A stretch of 18,589 nucleotides of DNA from Sphingopyxis sp. (GCA_013911715.1 JACEST010000021.1:1-18589); one strand, 5' to 3'. Positions 1 through 7,557 are shown, counted from the stretch's first letter. Numbers and translations are program-made. Notes: generated from the sequence alone by a model not told the origin.

Positions 1-681
1 GGGGCGGAGCAAGCGCTCAGCCGCGTCGAGACCTGCGACCAATTCGTCAAGTTCGCCGTTGATGTGGATGCGGATCGCCTGAAAGCTGCGCGTCGCCGGG
101 TCCTTGGGCGCGCCCGGCGGATGACGCAGCGCGCTGCGGATCACCGTGGCGAGCTCTGCAGTCCGGCTCAGCGGACGCGCGGCGACGATGGCGCGGGCAA
201 CGCGGCGCGACTGGCGTTCGTCACCATAATGATAGAGCACATCGGCAATTTCGGCCTCTTCGGCGCGGTTCAGCCAGTCGGCCGCGCTTTCGCCCGCACG
301 GCTCATCCGCATGTCCAGCGGCCCGTCATTCTGGAATGAAAAGCCGCGTTCGGCCTGATCAAGCTGCATCGACGACACGCCGATGTCGAACACAATGCCA
401 TCAGCGGCCAGCAGCTCATGGGCCTGCGCCAGCCGGTCGATTTCGGCGAACCGCCCGGCCATCAGCGTCAGCCGTCCGTCGCTCGCCGCGACCAGCGCCC
501 GTCCTGCGGCGAGCGCATCGGGATCGCGGTCACAGGCATAGACGCTGGCACCCGCAGCCAGCATGGCGCGGGTATAGCCACCCGCGCCGAAGGTCGCGTC
601 GACATGGCGCTCGCCGGGGGCAATGGCGAGCGCGGCGACGACTTCATCGCACAAGACGGGGATGTGCGGAGCGGCGGCCAT
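1..681 (-). CDS. rsmH: 16S rRNA (cytosine(1402)-N4)-methyltransferase RsmH, 3' part outside window
   Basis: The frame is open from an ATG at 681 down to base 1, giving the first 227 residues; the C-terminal part lies outside the window. The protein opens MAAAPHIPVLCDEV. It has a SAM-binding loop DATFGAGGYT at about residues 28-37, then FDIGVSSMQLD and, near the window edge, DAAERLLRP, all typical of RsmH. The enzyme uses S-adenosylmethionine to N4-methylate C1402 in the decoding centre of 16S rRNA and acts in the cytoplasm. The ATG shares one base with the mraZ stop (TGATG), so translation is probably coupled. It should be followed, off the window, by ftsL and ftsI of the division and cell-wall cluster. 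Identification is secure. Confidence 0.95.
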   Translation of the reverse strand, partial: MAAAPHIPVLCDEVVAALAIAPGERHVDATFGAGGYTRAMLAAGASVYACDRDPDALAAGRALVAASDGRLTLMAGRFAEIDRLAQAHELLAADGIVFDIGVSSMQLDQAERGFSFQNDGPLDMRMSRAGESAADWLNRAEEAEIADVLYHYGDERQSRRVARAIVAARPLSRTAELATVIRSALRHPPGAPKDPATRSFQAIRIHINGELDELVAGLDAAERLLRP

Positions 682-1178
682 CAGCGGCCCGCACTTTCGG
701 CGAGCACTTCGGAGGCGATTTCGCGCAGATCGGCATCGGCATCGGCGCATTCGGCCAATTTGGCAACCGACCAGATTTCAAAGCGCTTGCCCGTGCCGAC
801 AAATGCCGTCGGACCGGCAATGCCGCAGCGGCGCTTGTGCGTCGCCGAGGGGCTGAAACGACCGCTGCCGTCGAGGACATAGGGTTCGAGCCAGCTGAAG
901 CGCTTTTTGGCTTCGGCGTCCTCGTCAAAGGGGATGCGCAGCTCGCGCGCTTCGCTGCGCTGCGTTTCAATCTCGCCCTGCAGCCGGTCATATTGGTCCT
1001 GACCAAAAGCGACCAGGCAGGGCAGCTTGTCATGATAGCCGACCCACAAAATGCGGTCCTTGCGATCACCGATTTCGGGAACGCAGTTGCGCAGGCCAGC
1101 GGGGACGGCGACGCGCTGTTTTCCGTCGATCACGGCAAAGCTGGTTCCGGAATATTGTCCCGGTGTCACCAAGGCCAC
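681..1178 (-). CDS. mraZ: Division/cell-wall cluster transcriptional regulator MraZ
   Basis: Encodes 165 residues with two SpoVT-AbrB-like halves. Each carries the D-x-x-x-R signature: IDGKQRV near residue 18 and LDGSGRF near residue 104. MraZ forms ring oligomers that bind tandem repeats ahead of its own operon and repress it. The first usable start is a GTG at 1178: reading upstream in frame gives no ATG, GTG or TTG before a stop at 1256-1254. A GGGG run lies about 10 bases before the GTG. TTG at 1172 and GTG at 1169 are alternatives. It is first in the operon and overlaps rsmH by one base. The upstream region holds a promoter and four 10-nt-spaced GGG motifs, fitting autoregulation. Confidence 0.95.
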   Translation of the reverse strand: MALVTPGQYSGTSFAVIDGKQRVAVPAGLRNCVPEIGDRKDRILWVGYHDKLPCLVAFGQDQYDRLQGEIETQRSEARELRIPFDEDAEAKKRFSWLEPYVLDGSGRFSPSATHKRRCGIAGPTAFVGTGKRFEIWSVAKLAECADADADLREIASEVLAESAGR

Positions 1179-1305
1179 GTCGGCATCCCCAATCCGTCCT
1201 GCGCCATGGGCAAAACTTCCCCCAGCGCAGAATCGCGATCGATTCGCGGCGACTCACCGGGATGGAGAATGCCCCTCTCCGACACACTGCCTATCAGGTG
1301 CTGAT

Positions 1306-1340
1306 TGGGGAGAAAAGGGGAAAATTGGGTTCAAATGGGG
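1306..1340. promoter_or_regulatory. Candidate MraZ operator: four GGG motifs at 10-nt spacing
   Basis: On the plus strand TGGGG, AGGGG, TGGGT and TGGGG begin at 1306, 1316, 1326 and 1336, exactly 10 nt apart. The five-base spacers are A/T-rich. MraZ is known to bind TGGGN units separated by 5-nt spacers, and this array lies just downstream of the candidate mraZ promoter. The GGG units are on the strand opposite to mraZ, which is noted separately as unusual. Confidence 0.6.
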
Positions 1341-1350
1341 CTATCGGCCC

Positions 1351-1380
1351 ATTCTATCCACAATTTACCGCTTTTGCCAA
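1351..1380 (-). promoter_or_regulatory. Candidate promoter of the mraZ-rsmH operon
   Basis: Read on the minus strand, TTGGCA (1380-1375) and TAGAAT (1356-1351, five of six bases of the -10 consensus) are separated by 18 bases. Transcription would begin near 1345, giving a leader of about 165 nt that contains the GGG repeats at 1306-1340. This is judged by eye only. Confidence 0.45.
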
Positions 1381-1470
1381 GCGATTGGGCGCGAAAATCG
1401 GGTGCACGGCGCGCGGTGGCCACCGGCGCAGCGTGATTTTGGCAGGGAAATGTCAGCAATGGCTGCCGGG

Positions 1471-2682
1471 TCAGCGCGCGGCGGAACCCGCTTCACGCCA
1501 GGTGGGGCGCAATCCCCAAAACGACCGACGATATGGCTCGTTCAGTTGCGAAGCGAGCCATTCGATATTGTCCGAGGTCCGCAAATGCGACGCCCACAAT
1601 GGTTCGGGTCGCCACAGCGGATCGAACATCATGTCGGCGTCGGCCAGCAGGACAGCGGTGCCAAGACCGATGCGGCAGGTGGCAATCGTTGGCGATCCAT
1701 CCGGCAATTGGCCCGCACCGCGGCAGTTGCGCGGCAAGCGGGCAAAATTTCCCGGCGAGTGCAGCGTCAGGCGGTGGCCCAAATGGGCGATGGTCACTTT
1801 ATCGCTATTCGCGCCGCCCGGTACCGGCGCATCGAGCCTGATCCTCCAATGGTCGAGTAACGGGGTGAGCAGGCTTGTCACCGGCGGATTGCGTGGATCG
1901 CCAAGCCGATGCGGCGGCGGCCAGCTCGACAGCCCATCGGCGAGGATGACCGCCCTGCCCCCTGCGCGCACAAAGCGATCGACCTCGACCAATGTTTCGG
2001 GCGAAAGCGCGGACGGATGTGCGAGGAGCAGGCGGTCGTTCGGACAAAGCGAGCCCGTAGCAAGACCGTCGGTCAAGACCAGCGATGGCGCGATGCGCTG
2101 CCGCAACACCGCCAGAGCAGTGCCATCCTGCGGCCCGGCAATTGCCGCCGCACCCGCCGCCCAGCTTTGCAGCGGCAGGCTGGTTAGCATCAGCGTCTTG
2201 GCTGGCCGCGACGGGGGTGTTGGCGTGTAGGCATGGCCCAAGACGACGTGGCTCGCCAACCACCATGTTGCGGTCAGGGTGACAAAGATCAGCAGGCGAA
2301 CGCCGATATGCAGTCGCAAGGTCAATGCCTTTGCCGCACGCACCAGCGCCAGCACCAACAGGCTGGCTGCCGCAAGAAATGCCAATTGCGGCAAGATAGC
2401 CTGCAGCGCGCTTTGCGGCGCTAACCAAGACATCATTGTCCCGCAAAGGGCGAGCAGCAGCATCGTCGGCAAAGCAATGGCAACCATTATCGATGCCGGT
2501 AGATAGCGCGCTGGCATAAGCTCGGCGAACAATGCCGCCACGATCAGCGTTGGAATCAGCAACGCCGCATCAGCCCGTCCAAGCGCCGCGCCGCCGCCGA
2601 GCCAGTGGCCAAGGGCTGCCGCCGCCACAGCATAGGCAATGGGGCCGACGCTTTTCCGCGCCCTGGCCCTGATACCGCTCAC
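1471..2682 (-). CDS. Membrane protein with C-terminal GldG/DUF4350-like domain
   Basis: The GTG start at 2682 overlaps the stop of the preceding gene (GTGA), giving 403 residues. A longer open frame reaches 3399 but runs through two other genes, so it is not used. The first 160 or so residues form several hydrophobic segments (for example ALLIPTLIVAALFAELM and PQLAFLAAASLLVLALV), so the N-terminus is a multi-pass inner-membrane domain. The rest is soluble, with LVEVDRFVRAGGRAVILAD and GLGTAVLLADADMMFDPLW, which resemble the DUF4350/GldG-type fold found beside ABC transporters. No transporter gene is adjacent. It is the last gene of a coupled trio headed by a cysteine synthase. Its function is unknown and the domain name is an inference from motif resemblance. 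Confidence 0.7.
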   Translation of the reverse strand: MSGIRARARKSVGPIAYAVAAAALGHWLGGGAALGRADAALLIPTLIVAALFAELMPARYLPASIMVAIALPTMLLLALCGTMMSWLAPQSALQAILPQLAFLAAASLLVLALVRAAKALTLRLHIGVRLLIFVTLTATWWLASHVVLGHAYTPTPPSRPAKTLMLTSLPLQSWAAGAAAIAGPQDGTALAVLRQRIAPSLVLTDGLATGSLCPNDRLLLAHPSALSPETLVEVDRFVRAGGRAVILADGLSSWPPPHRLGDPRNPPVTSLLTPLLDHWRIRLDAPVPGGANSDKVTIAHLGHRLTLHSPGNFARLPRNCRGAGQLPDGSPTIATCRIGLGTAVLLADADMMFDPLWRPEPLWASHLRTSDNIEWLASQLNEPYRRSFWGLRPTWREAGSAAR

Positions 2683-3020
2683 CGCTCGGGCGGACGGGCT
2701 GGCTGCAGCGCCGGATCGGGGGCGAGGTCGGGGACTGCGGTCTTTGGCGCGGGCGGCGGTGCCACCTTTGGCGCCTCGGTTGCTTCGGTATCGGGCTGGA
2801 CACCAAGCTCGACCAGCGGTTGTTCGGCCTTCACCGCTTCCTTGGCCGCCGGATCGGCGTTCGCCGCAACGCCACCGGCATTGCTGTCGGCGGTCCGGTC
2901 GCTGATGATTTCTGCGAGGCCGACCAGCAGCAGGACGACAGCGACCCCGCCGACACCGACCTGCAGCCGCCGCACCGTATCGCTGGCGGGCGGTGGCGGA
3001 TTTGGCGTCGGCGTCGTCAT
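2679..3020 (-). CDS. Small single-pass membrane protein with Pro/Ala-rich tail
   Basis: Encodes 113 residues from the ATG at 3020, which overlaps the cysteine synthase stop (ATGA). It has a short proline-rich cytoplasmic start (MTTPTPNPPPPASD), one hydrophobic helix at about residues 20-40 (VGVGGVAVVLLLVGLAEII), and a low-complexity acidic, Ala/Pro-rich tail. This looks like a membrane-anchored linker protein with no catalytic domain. The stop overlaps the GTG of the next gene by 4 bp, so the three genes are likely made in fixed ratio. The family is not recognised. The reading frame is supported by the tight overlaps on both sides. Confidence 0.75.
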   Translation of the reverse strand: MTTPTPNPPPPASDTVRRLQVGVGGVAVVLLLVGLAEIISDRTADSNAGGVAANADPAAKEAVKAEQPLVELGVQPDTEATEAPKVAPPPAPKTAVPDLAPDPALQPARPPER

Positions 3021-3991
3021 GCCGCCGCCAGCCCTTTGGCAGCAAGCCATTCCGGATTGTAAAGCGTCGACAAATAGCGAAATCCGGTATCGCACAAAAT
3101 GGTCGCGATGCGCTTGCCCGGCCCCAGTTCGCGCGCCAGCGCCATCGCCCCGGCAACATTGATTCCCGACGACAGGCCCAGGCACAATCCCTCGTCCGCG
3201 AGCAACTGACGCACCAGCGCCAGCCCGTCGGCGTCAGAGATGCGAAACTGGGTGTCGATCGGTGCGCCTTCCAGATTGGCGGTGATGCGATTTTGACCGA
3301 TACCTTCGGCCACGCTGCTGCCTTCGGCGCGCAGCTCGCCGCAGCGGTAATAATTATAGAGCGCGGCGCCGTACGGGTCGGTGAGCGCAATGACGACATC
3401 GGGATTGTGCGCCTTCAGCCCCATGCCCACCCCGGCGATGGTGCCGCCGGTGCCCGCGGCGCAAGTGAAGCCATCGATGCGGCCGTCCATTTGCGCCCAG
3501 ATTTCCTCGGCAGTGCCGACAATGTGCGCCTTGCGGTTGGCAATATTGTCGAACTGGTTGGCCCACACCGCATTTTGTGTTTCCTCGGCAATGCGCCGCG
3601 AGGTGTGCACGAAATGCCCCGGATTGGCGAAGGGCGCCGGCGGCACCAGCACCAGTTCGGCCCCCAGCGCGCGCAGCGTGTCCATTTTTTCGCGGCTCTG
3701 GGTGTCGGGCATGACGATGATGGTGCGATAGCCGAGCGCGTTGGCGACCAGCGCAAGGCCGATGCCAGTATTGCCCGCCGTGCCCTCGACAATGGTGCCA
3801 CCGGGTTTCAGCGCGCCGCGTTCTTCGGCATCGCGCACGATATACAGCGCGGCGCGGTCTTTGATCGACGCACCGGGATTGGCAAATTCGCACTTGCCCC
3901 AGATCTCACAACCGGTTGCAGCGCTCGGCCCTTTGAGCAGCACCAGCGGCGTATTGCCAATCAGATCGAGCGCGTCACGAACTACCATCAT
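3017..3991 (-). CDS. cysK: Cysteine synthase A-like PLP enzyme (O-acetylserine sulfhydrylase)
   Basis: Encodes 324 residues. The N-terminus IGNTPLVLL, the PLP lysine in NPGASIKDRAA (Lys44), the asparagine loop EGTAGNTGIGLA (about 69-80) and the phosphate-binding GTGGT loop are those of the cysteine synthase/cystathionine beta-synthase family. It would condense O-acetylserine with sulfide to give cysteine in the cytoplasm. The loop reads EGTAGNTG rather than the usual EPTSGNTG, and the C-terminus has CDTGFRYLSTLYN, so it belongs to a divergent CysK branch. A related beta-replacement activity cannot be excluded. Two ATGs are adjacent at 3991 and 3988; the first is used. It is the first gene of a three-gene coupled operon, divergent from the TonB receptor. 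Confidence 0.88.
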   Translation of the reverse strand: MMVVRDALDLIGNTPLVLLKGPSAATGCEIWGKCEFANPGASIKDRAALYIVRDAEERGALKPGGTIVEGTAGNTGIGLALVANALGYRTIIVMPDTQSREKMDTLRALGAELVLVPPAPFANPGHFVHTSRRIAEETQNAVWANQFDNIANRKAHIVGTAEEIWAQMDGRIDGFTCAAGTGGTIAGVGMGLKAHNPDVVIALTDPYGAALYNYYRCGELRAEGSSVAEGIGQNRITANLEGAPIDTQFRISDADGLALVRQLLADEGLCLGLSSGINVAGAMALARELGPGKRIATILCDTGFRYLSTLYNPEWLAAKGLAAA

Positions 3992-4046
3992 TCCGCTCTA
4001 GTGCCGCCCAGCTTCCCCCGCAAGACTGACCCTGCAGCAGCGCGGC

Positions 4047-4077
4047 TTGCAATAGAGACTGTATATCATTACGATGA
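4047..4077 (+). promoter_or_regulatory. Candidate promoter and operator of the TonB-dependent receptor gene
   Basis: TTGCAA (4047-4052) and TACGAT (4070-4075) are spaced by 17 bases, in the only A/T-rich part of the 122-bp divergent intergenic region. A small dyad, TCAT-TACG-ATGA (4066-4077), overlaps the -10 box, where a metal-responsive repressor could act. The dyad is too short to assign to Zur or Fur. Confidence 0.3.
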
Positions 4078-4113
4078 CATCCTCCCCTCCAGCCAACTCA
4101 GGAAATTCCTTCG

Positions 4114-6225
4114 ATGAAATTGCTCGCGTCGCTGCCGCTGCTTGCTCTGGGCCTGATGCCGGCGCCGGCTGCCTATGCGCAAACCAATAACCGCAGCGAT
4201 GGCGATGATTTTCATACCGATCCCGCGATCATCATCACCGCACCTTATGTGCGCAGCCTCGACATATTGGGTAATGTGTCGGTGGTGGAGGGCGACGAGC
4301 TGGCGCGCGATTTGCGCGGCCAAATAGGCGATTCGCTGACCCGCCAGCCCGGCGTGTCGGCAACCAGTTTCGCCCCCGGCGCATCGCGCCCCGTGCTGCG
4401 CGGTTTTCAGGGCGAGCGCGTGCGCGTGCTGACCGATGGCATTGGTTCGATCGACGTGTCGAACACCTCGGCTGACCATGCCGTCACCATCGATCCGCTG
4501 ACAGTCGAGCGCGTCGAGATTTTGCGCGGGCCCGCCGTGCTGCTGTTCGGCAGCCAGGCAATTGGCGGTGCGATCAACGTGTTCGACCGCCGCATTCCGC
4601 GCGGCGTGCCGCAGGACCATCCCCACATTGATGCCATCGCCGGTTACGGAACGGCCGCCGACGATCGCAGCGCTGGCGCCTCGCTCGATGTGGCGCTGAC
4701 CCCCAAGCTGGTCGCGCATATTGATGGCAGCTGGCGCCGCACCACCGACCTCGACATTGGCGGCTTTACTTTGTCGCCGCAGTTGCGCGCCGAGGTGCTG
4801 GCGCTCGCCGACGGGGAAGAAGACGAAGGCGAGCTGGAAGAGGCAGCGGAACTGCGCGAAACAGCCGACCAGCGCGGGCGCGTGAACAACACCGCCAGCC
4901 GCACCTGGACTGTGGCGGGCGGACTCGCCTTTATCGACGAAGGCGGCGAGCTAGGCATTTCGCTGAGCCATTTCGACAGCCGTTACGGCGTGCCGACTCG
5001 CCCGGGCCTGGGTCATGGCGATGAAGAAGGCGGCGGCGCCGAAGAAGAAGGCGAAGAGCTGGTCACGATCGGTCTTGAACAAACGCGTTTCGATGTGCGC
5101 GGTGAAGTCAAGCTGGGCGACGGACTGTTCGAAACGCTGCGCCTGCGCGGCGGTTATGCCGATTACACGCATACCGAGTTTGAAGGCGATGAGGTCGGAA
5201 CGGTTTTTGCCAACCAGGGGATTGAAGCCCGCGCGGAACTGACGCAGGCCGACCGTGGCGGGTGGCGCGGTGCTTCGGGGCTGCAATATTTTTCGCGCGA
5301 TTTCGACGCCATCGGTGCCGAGGCCTTTGTCCCGCCGAACCTGACCGAACAGCTCGCCATTTTCACGCTGCAGGAATGGACATTGGGCGTATTCGGCATC
5401 GAGGCCGCAGCGCGCTATGAGGCGACTTCGGTTGATGCCAATACCCAAGGAGTTGGGCGCAGCTTCGGGGCCTTTTCAGCAGCGCTGGGCGCAAGCTATG
5501 ATCTGGGCGACCGATCGAAGATCAGCCTGTCGGTGTCGCGAGCGGAACGCGCGCCATCGGCTGAAGAACTATTCTCGAACGGGCCGCACATCGCCACCCA
5601 AGCCTTTGAAATTGGCGATCCGTCCTTTGCAAAAGAGGAAAGCTGGGGTGCGGAAGCGTCGCTCAAGCTGCGCGGCGACCGGTTCAGCTTTGCTCTGACG
5701 GGCTATTACAACTGGTTCGACAATTTCATTTTTGCCGATGAAACCGGCGACGAGGAAGATGATCTGCCCGTCTTTGTCTATCGCCAGCAGGATGCCCGCA
5801 TCTGGGGCTTCGAGGCTGAGGCGAGCGCACGCGTCGCGCAATTCGCTGGGTTCAACCTCAACGCCGATGTCGTCGCCGACCTGACGCGCGCCGAGATAGA
5901 GGGCGGCGATTTCATCCCGCGCATCCCGGCGCTGCGCGTGCTGGGCGGGCTCGAATTGCAGGGCGAACGGCTCGATGTGCGCGGCGAGGTCGAATGGACC
6001 GACGACCAGAACCGCGTCGCCGCATTCGAGAACCCGACACAGGGTTTCACGCTGGTCAACGCATCATTGGCATGGCGCCCACTTGCCAAGCGCGACCTGT
6101 TCAGCTTGAGCGTTTCGGCCAATAATATCTTCGACGTCAACGCGCGCCGTCACGCCAGCTTTACCAAGGATTTCGTGCCGCTAGCCGGGCGCGACATCCG
6201 CGTAACCGCGCGGCTGAGTTATTGA
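4114..6225 (+). CDS. TonB-dependent outer-membrane receptor, ZnuD-like
   Basis: Encodes 703 residues. A signal peptide covers residues 1-22 (cleavage after AYA). The plug domain (about 40-160) has the typical RPVLRGFQGERVRVLTDGI and VERVEILRGPAVLLFGSQAIGGAINV. The rest is a beta-barrel ending in an aromatic residue (TARLSY). The motif STSADHA-like NTSADHAVTIDPL followed by NVFDRRIP resembles the ZnuD zinc/heme receptor group. Two very acidic stretches (about residues 230-250 and 298-318), probably extracellular loops, could bind cations, but they hold almost no histidine. An AGGA ribosome site precedes the ATG by 10 bases. The gene is monocistronic and converges on fabG. The TonB-receptor call is firm; the substrate is inference. 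Confidence 0.93.
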   Translation: MKLLASLPLLALGLMPAPAAYAQTNNRSDGDDFHTDPAIIITAPYVRSLDILGNVSVVEGDELARDLRGQIGDSLTRQPGVSATSFAPGASRPVLRGFQGERVRVLTDGIGSIDVSNTSADHAVTIDPLTVERVEILRGPAVLLFGSQAIGGAINVFDRRIPRGVPQDHPHIDAIAGYGTAADDRSAGASLDVALTPKLVAHIDGSWRRTTDLDIGGFTLSPQLRAEVLALADGEEDEGELEEAAELRETADQRGRVNNTASRTWTVAGGLAFIDEGGELGISLSHFDSRYGVPTRPGLGHGDEEGGGAEEEGEELVTIGLEQTRFDVRGEVKLGDGLFETLRLRGGYADYTHTEFEGDEVGTVFANQGIEARAELTQADRGGWRGASGLQYFSRDFDAIGAEAFVPPNLTEQLAIFTLQEWTLGVFGIEAAARYEATSVDANTQGVGRSFGAFSAALGASYDLGDRSKISLSVSRAERAPSAEELFSNGPHIATQAFEIGDPSFAKEESWGAEASLKLRGDRFSFALTGYYNWFDNFIFADETGDEEDDLPVFVYRQQDARIWGFEAEASARVAQFAGFNLNADVVADLTRAEIEGGDFIPRIPALRVLGGLELQGERLDVRGEVEWTDDQNRVAAFENPTQGFTLVNASLAWRPLAKRDLFSLSVSANNIFDVNARRHASFTKDFVPLAGRDIRVTARLSY

Positions 6226-6233
6226 AGCCGGTC

Positions 6234-6265
6234 GGCGGGATGGATCACAGCATCGCCATCCCGCC
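6234..6265. terminator. Hairpin between convergent receptor gene and fabG
   Basis: GGCGGGATGG (6234-6243) and CCATCCCGCC (6256-6265) form a perfect 10-bp stem with a 12-nt loop. It overlaps the fabG stop codon and lies 8 bases after the receptor stop. There is no T tract, so it may work as a 3' barrier rather than as a classical terminator. The right arm is fabG coding sequence. Confidence 0.35.
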
Positions 6266-7030
6266 GTTCACATGCAATGTCTGGCCGGTAACATAGCCCG
6301 CCTCGCGACTGGCAAGATAGACCACGGCGGCACCGATGTCGGCTCCCTCGCCCATCCGCCCCATCGGGATGCGCGCGTTGAGCGCATCCTTCTGCGCGTC
6401 AGGCAGGCCGTCGGTCATCGCCGATGCGATGAAGCCGGGCGCGACACAGTTGACCGTGATGCCGCGGCTGGCGAGTTCCTGCGCCATCGCCTTCGACATG
6501 CCGACCAGCCCCGCCTTCGATGCGGCATAATTGGCCTGTCCCGGATTGCCCGTCGCACCGACAACGCTGGTGATCGAAATGATGCGGCCATGGCGCGCCT
6601 TCATCATCGGCTTGGCGGCGGCGCGGCATAAACGGAATGCGGCCTCGAGGTTGACGCGGATGACATCATGCCATTCGTCATCCTTCATCCGCATCAACAG
6701 ATTGTCGCGCGTCACCCCGGCATTGTTGACCAGAATATCAAGCTTGCCGCCAAGCGCCTCGACCGCAGCCGGTACCAGCGCATCGACCGCTGCGCCGTCG
6801 GACAAGTTGCACGGAAGAAACACTGGTTCTGGCGCTGGGTTAATCGAAAAAGGCAAATGCTCTCCGGACCGCATTACACGCGTTGGCTTTTCGGCAGCCT
6901 GCAGTTTGGCCAAACTCGTACCTGACCATGCTACCTTTGCCCCGCGATTAGCGAGAGCACGAGCAATCTCAGCACCGATCCCGCCGGAAGCGCCGGTAAC
7001 AAGAGCAGTCATGCCGGTAAGGTCGAACAT
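6245..7030 (-). CDS. fabG: 3-oxoacyl-[acyl-carrier-protein] reductase FabG with an insertion
   Basis: Encodes 261 residues from ATG 7030, preceded by GGAG at 9-nt spacing. It is a short-chain dehydrogenase with NADP loop TGASGGIG (12-19), NNAG (102-105), active residues Asn127, Ser155, Tyr168 and Lys172 (YAASK), and the C-terminal GGMAML of FabG. It reduces 3-oxoacyl-ACP in fatty acid elongation. It is about 15 residues longer than usual because of extra sequence at about residues 46-70 (around TRVMRSGEHLPFSI). The first 75 or so codons use many CTT, GTT, GCT and CGT codons, unlike the GCG/CTG-rich remainder. It belongs with fabD upstream, but a GxxExxY element now separates it from the rest of that group. 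Confidence 0.95.
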   Translation of the reverse strand: MFDLTGMTALVTGASGGIGAEIARALANRGAKVAWSGTSLAKLQAAEKPTRVMRSGEHLPFSINPAPEPVFLPCNLSDGAAVDALVPAAVEALGGKLDILVNNAGVTRDNLLMRMKDDEWHDVIRVNLEAAFRLCRAAAKPMMKARHGRIISITSVVGATGNPGQANYAASKAGLVGMSKAMAQELASRGITVNCVAPGFIASAMTDGLPDAQKDALNARIPMGRMGEGADIGAAVVYLASREAGYVTGQTLHVNGGMAML

Positions 7031-7048
7031 GGTGTTAAACTCCAATTT

Positions 7049-7474
7049 TTAGGTTTCGCGCAGAGGCGCAGAGGACGCAGAGGACGGGGAGTCAATATGA
7101 TTGTTTACCAAGCGACGTATCCCATCCTTCAACTTCGCTTCGCCAAAATTGATCAGCAGGCCTACCGGCAGGTCGAGCAAGCGCAAATATGTAAGCAGTT
7201 GCTTGGCGTGCACGGGATGGAATCGTTCAACAGATTTGATTTCGATGACCAACCGCTTGTCGATCAATAAATCGGTTCGCGCCACTTCGGAAAAAGTCAT
7301 TCCATCAAAATCTAGATTGATCGGCATTTGCCGATCAACTTGGAAACCCATATTGATAAGCCGCCCGGCAAGCAGCGCTTCATAGACGCTCTCGAGCAAT
7401 CCGGGTCCAAGCTGACTGTGTAAACGCATGGCGACGCCGATAACGTCATGTGTGACAGCATCAATATCGCGCAT
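7049..7474 (-). CDS. GxxExxY family protein (PD-(D/E)XK-like)
   Basis: Encodes 141 residues from ATG 7474; an in-frame TTG lies directly before it. The signature is GLLESVY (Gly25, Glu28, Tyr31). A nuclease-like core follows: Asp68 in ARTDLLID and E-I-K at 78-80 in LVIEIKSVE, as in PD-(D/E)XK folds. The cellular role of this widespread family is not established. The gene sits between inverted repeats: the right repeat supplies its ribosome site (CGGAGAAG, a few bases before the ATG), and the left repeat encodes its last dozen residues (SPSSASSAPLRET). The stop TAA falls just outside the repeat, in the fabG leader. Its base composition is more A/T-rich than its neighbours, which suggests acquisition. 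Confidence 0.9.
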   Translation of the reverse strand: MRDIDAVTHDVIGVAMRLHSQLGPGLLESVYEALLAGRLINMGFQVDRQMPINLDFDGMTFSEVARTDLLIDKRLVIEIKSVERFHPVHAKQLLTYLRLLDLPVGLLINFGEAKLKDGIRRLVNNHIDSPSSASSAPLRET

Positions 7475-7511
7475 CAATCTTCTCCGCGTTCCTCTGCGAC
7501 TCTGCGCGAAA
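7054..7511. mobile_element. Inverted-repeat-bounded element carrying the GxxExxY gene
   Basis: The left edge begins TTTCGCGCAGAG (7054-7065) and the right edge ends in its exact complement CTCTGCGCGAAA (7500-7511). Inside both edges are further CGCAGAGGA units, giving imperfect inverted repeats of about 35 bp. Removing the 458-bp segment would leave about 69 bp between the lipoprotein stop and the fabG start, a normal operon gap, so insertion is the simplest reading. No target duplication is obvious. No transposase is encoded. Confidence 0.65.
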
Positions 7512-7557
7512 AAATGTCGGTTCCACTGCGAGGATATAAAGGCGCTATTACCTGTGT

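Noticed and set aside
336..1304. A 322-residue plus-strand open frame
   Set aside because: Antisense to rsmH and mraZ, rich in Arg and His, no recognisable domain.
1471..3399. A 642-residue minus-strand open frame
   Set aside because: Its first 239 codons overlie cysK and the small membrane protein and have no protein-like composition; the GTG at 2682 with a GTGA overlap is a far better start.
4061..4080. Zur or Fur box upstream of the TonB receptor
   Set aside because: Only a 4-bp dyad is found; it does not match a known consensus well enough to name the regulator.
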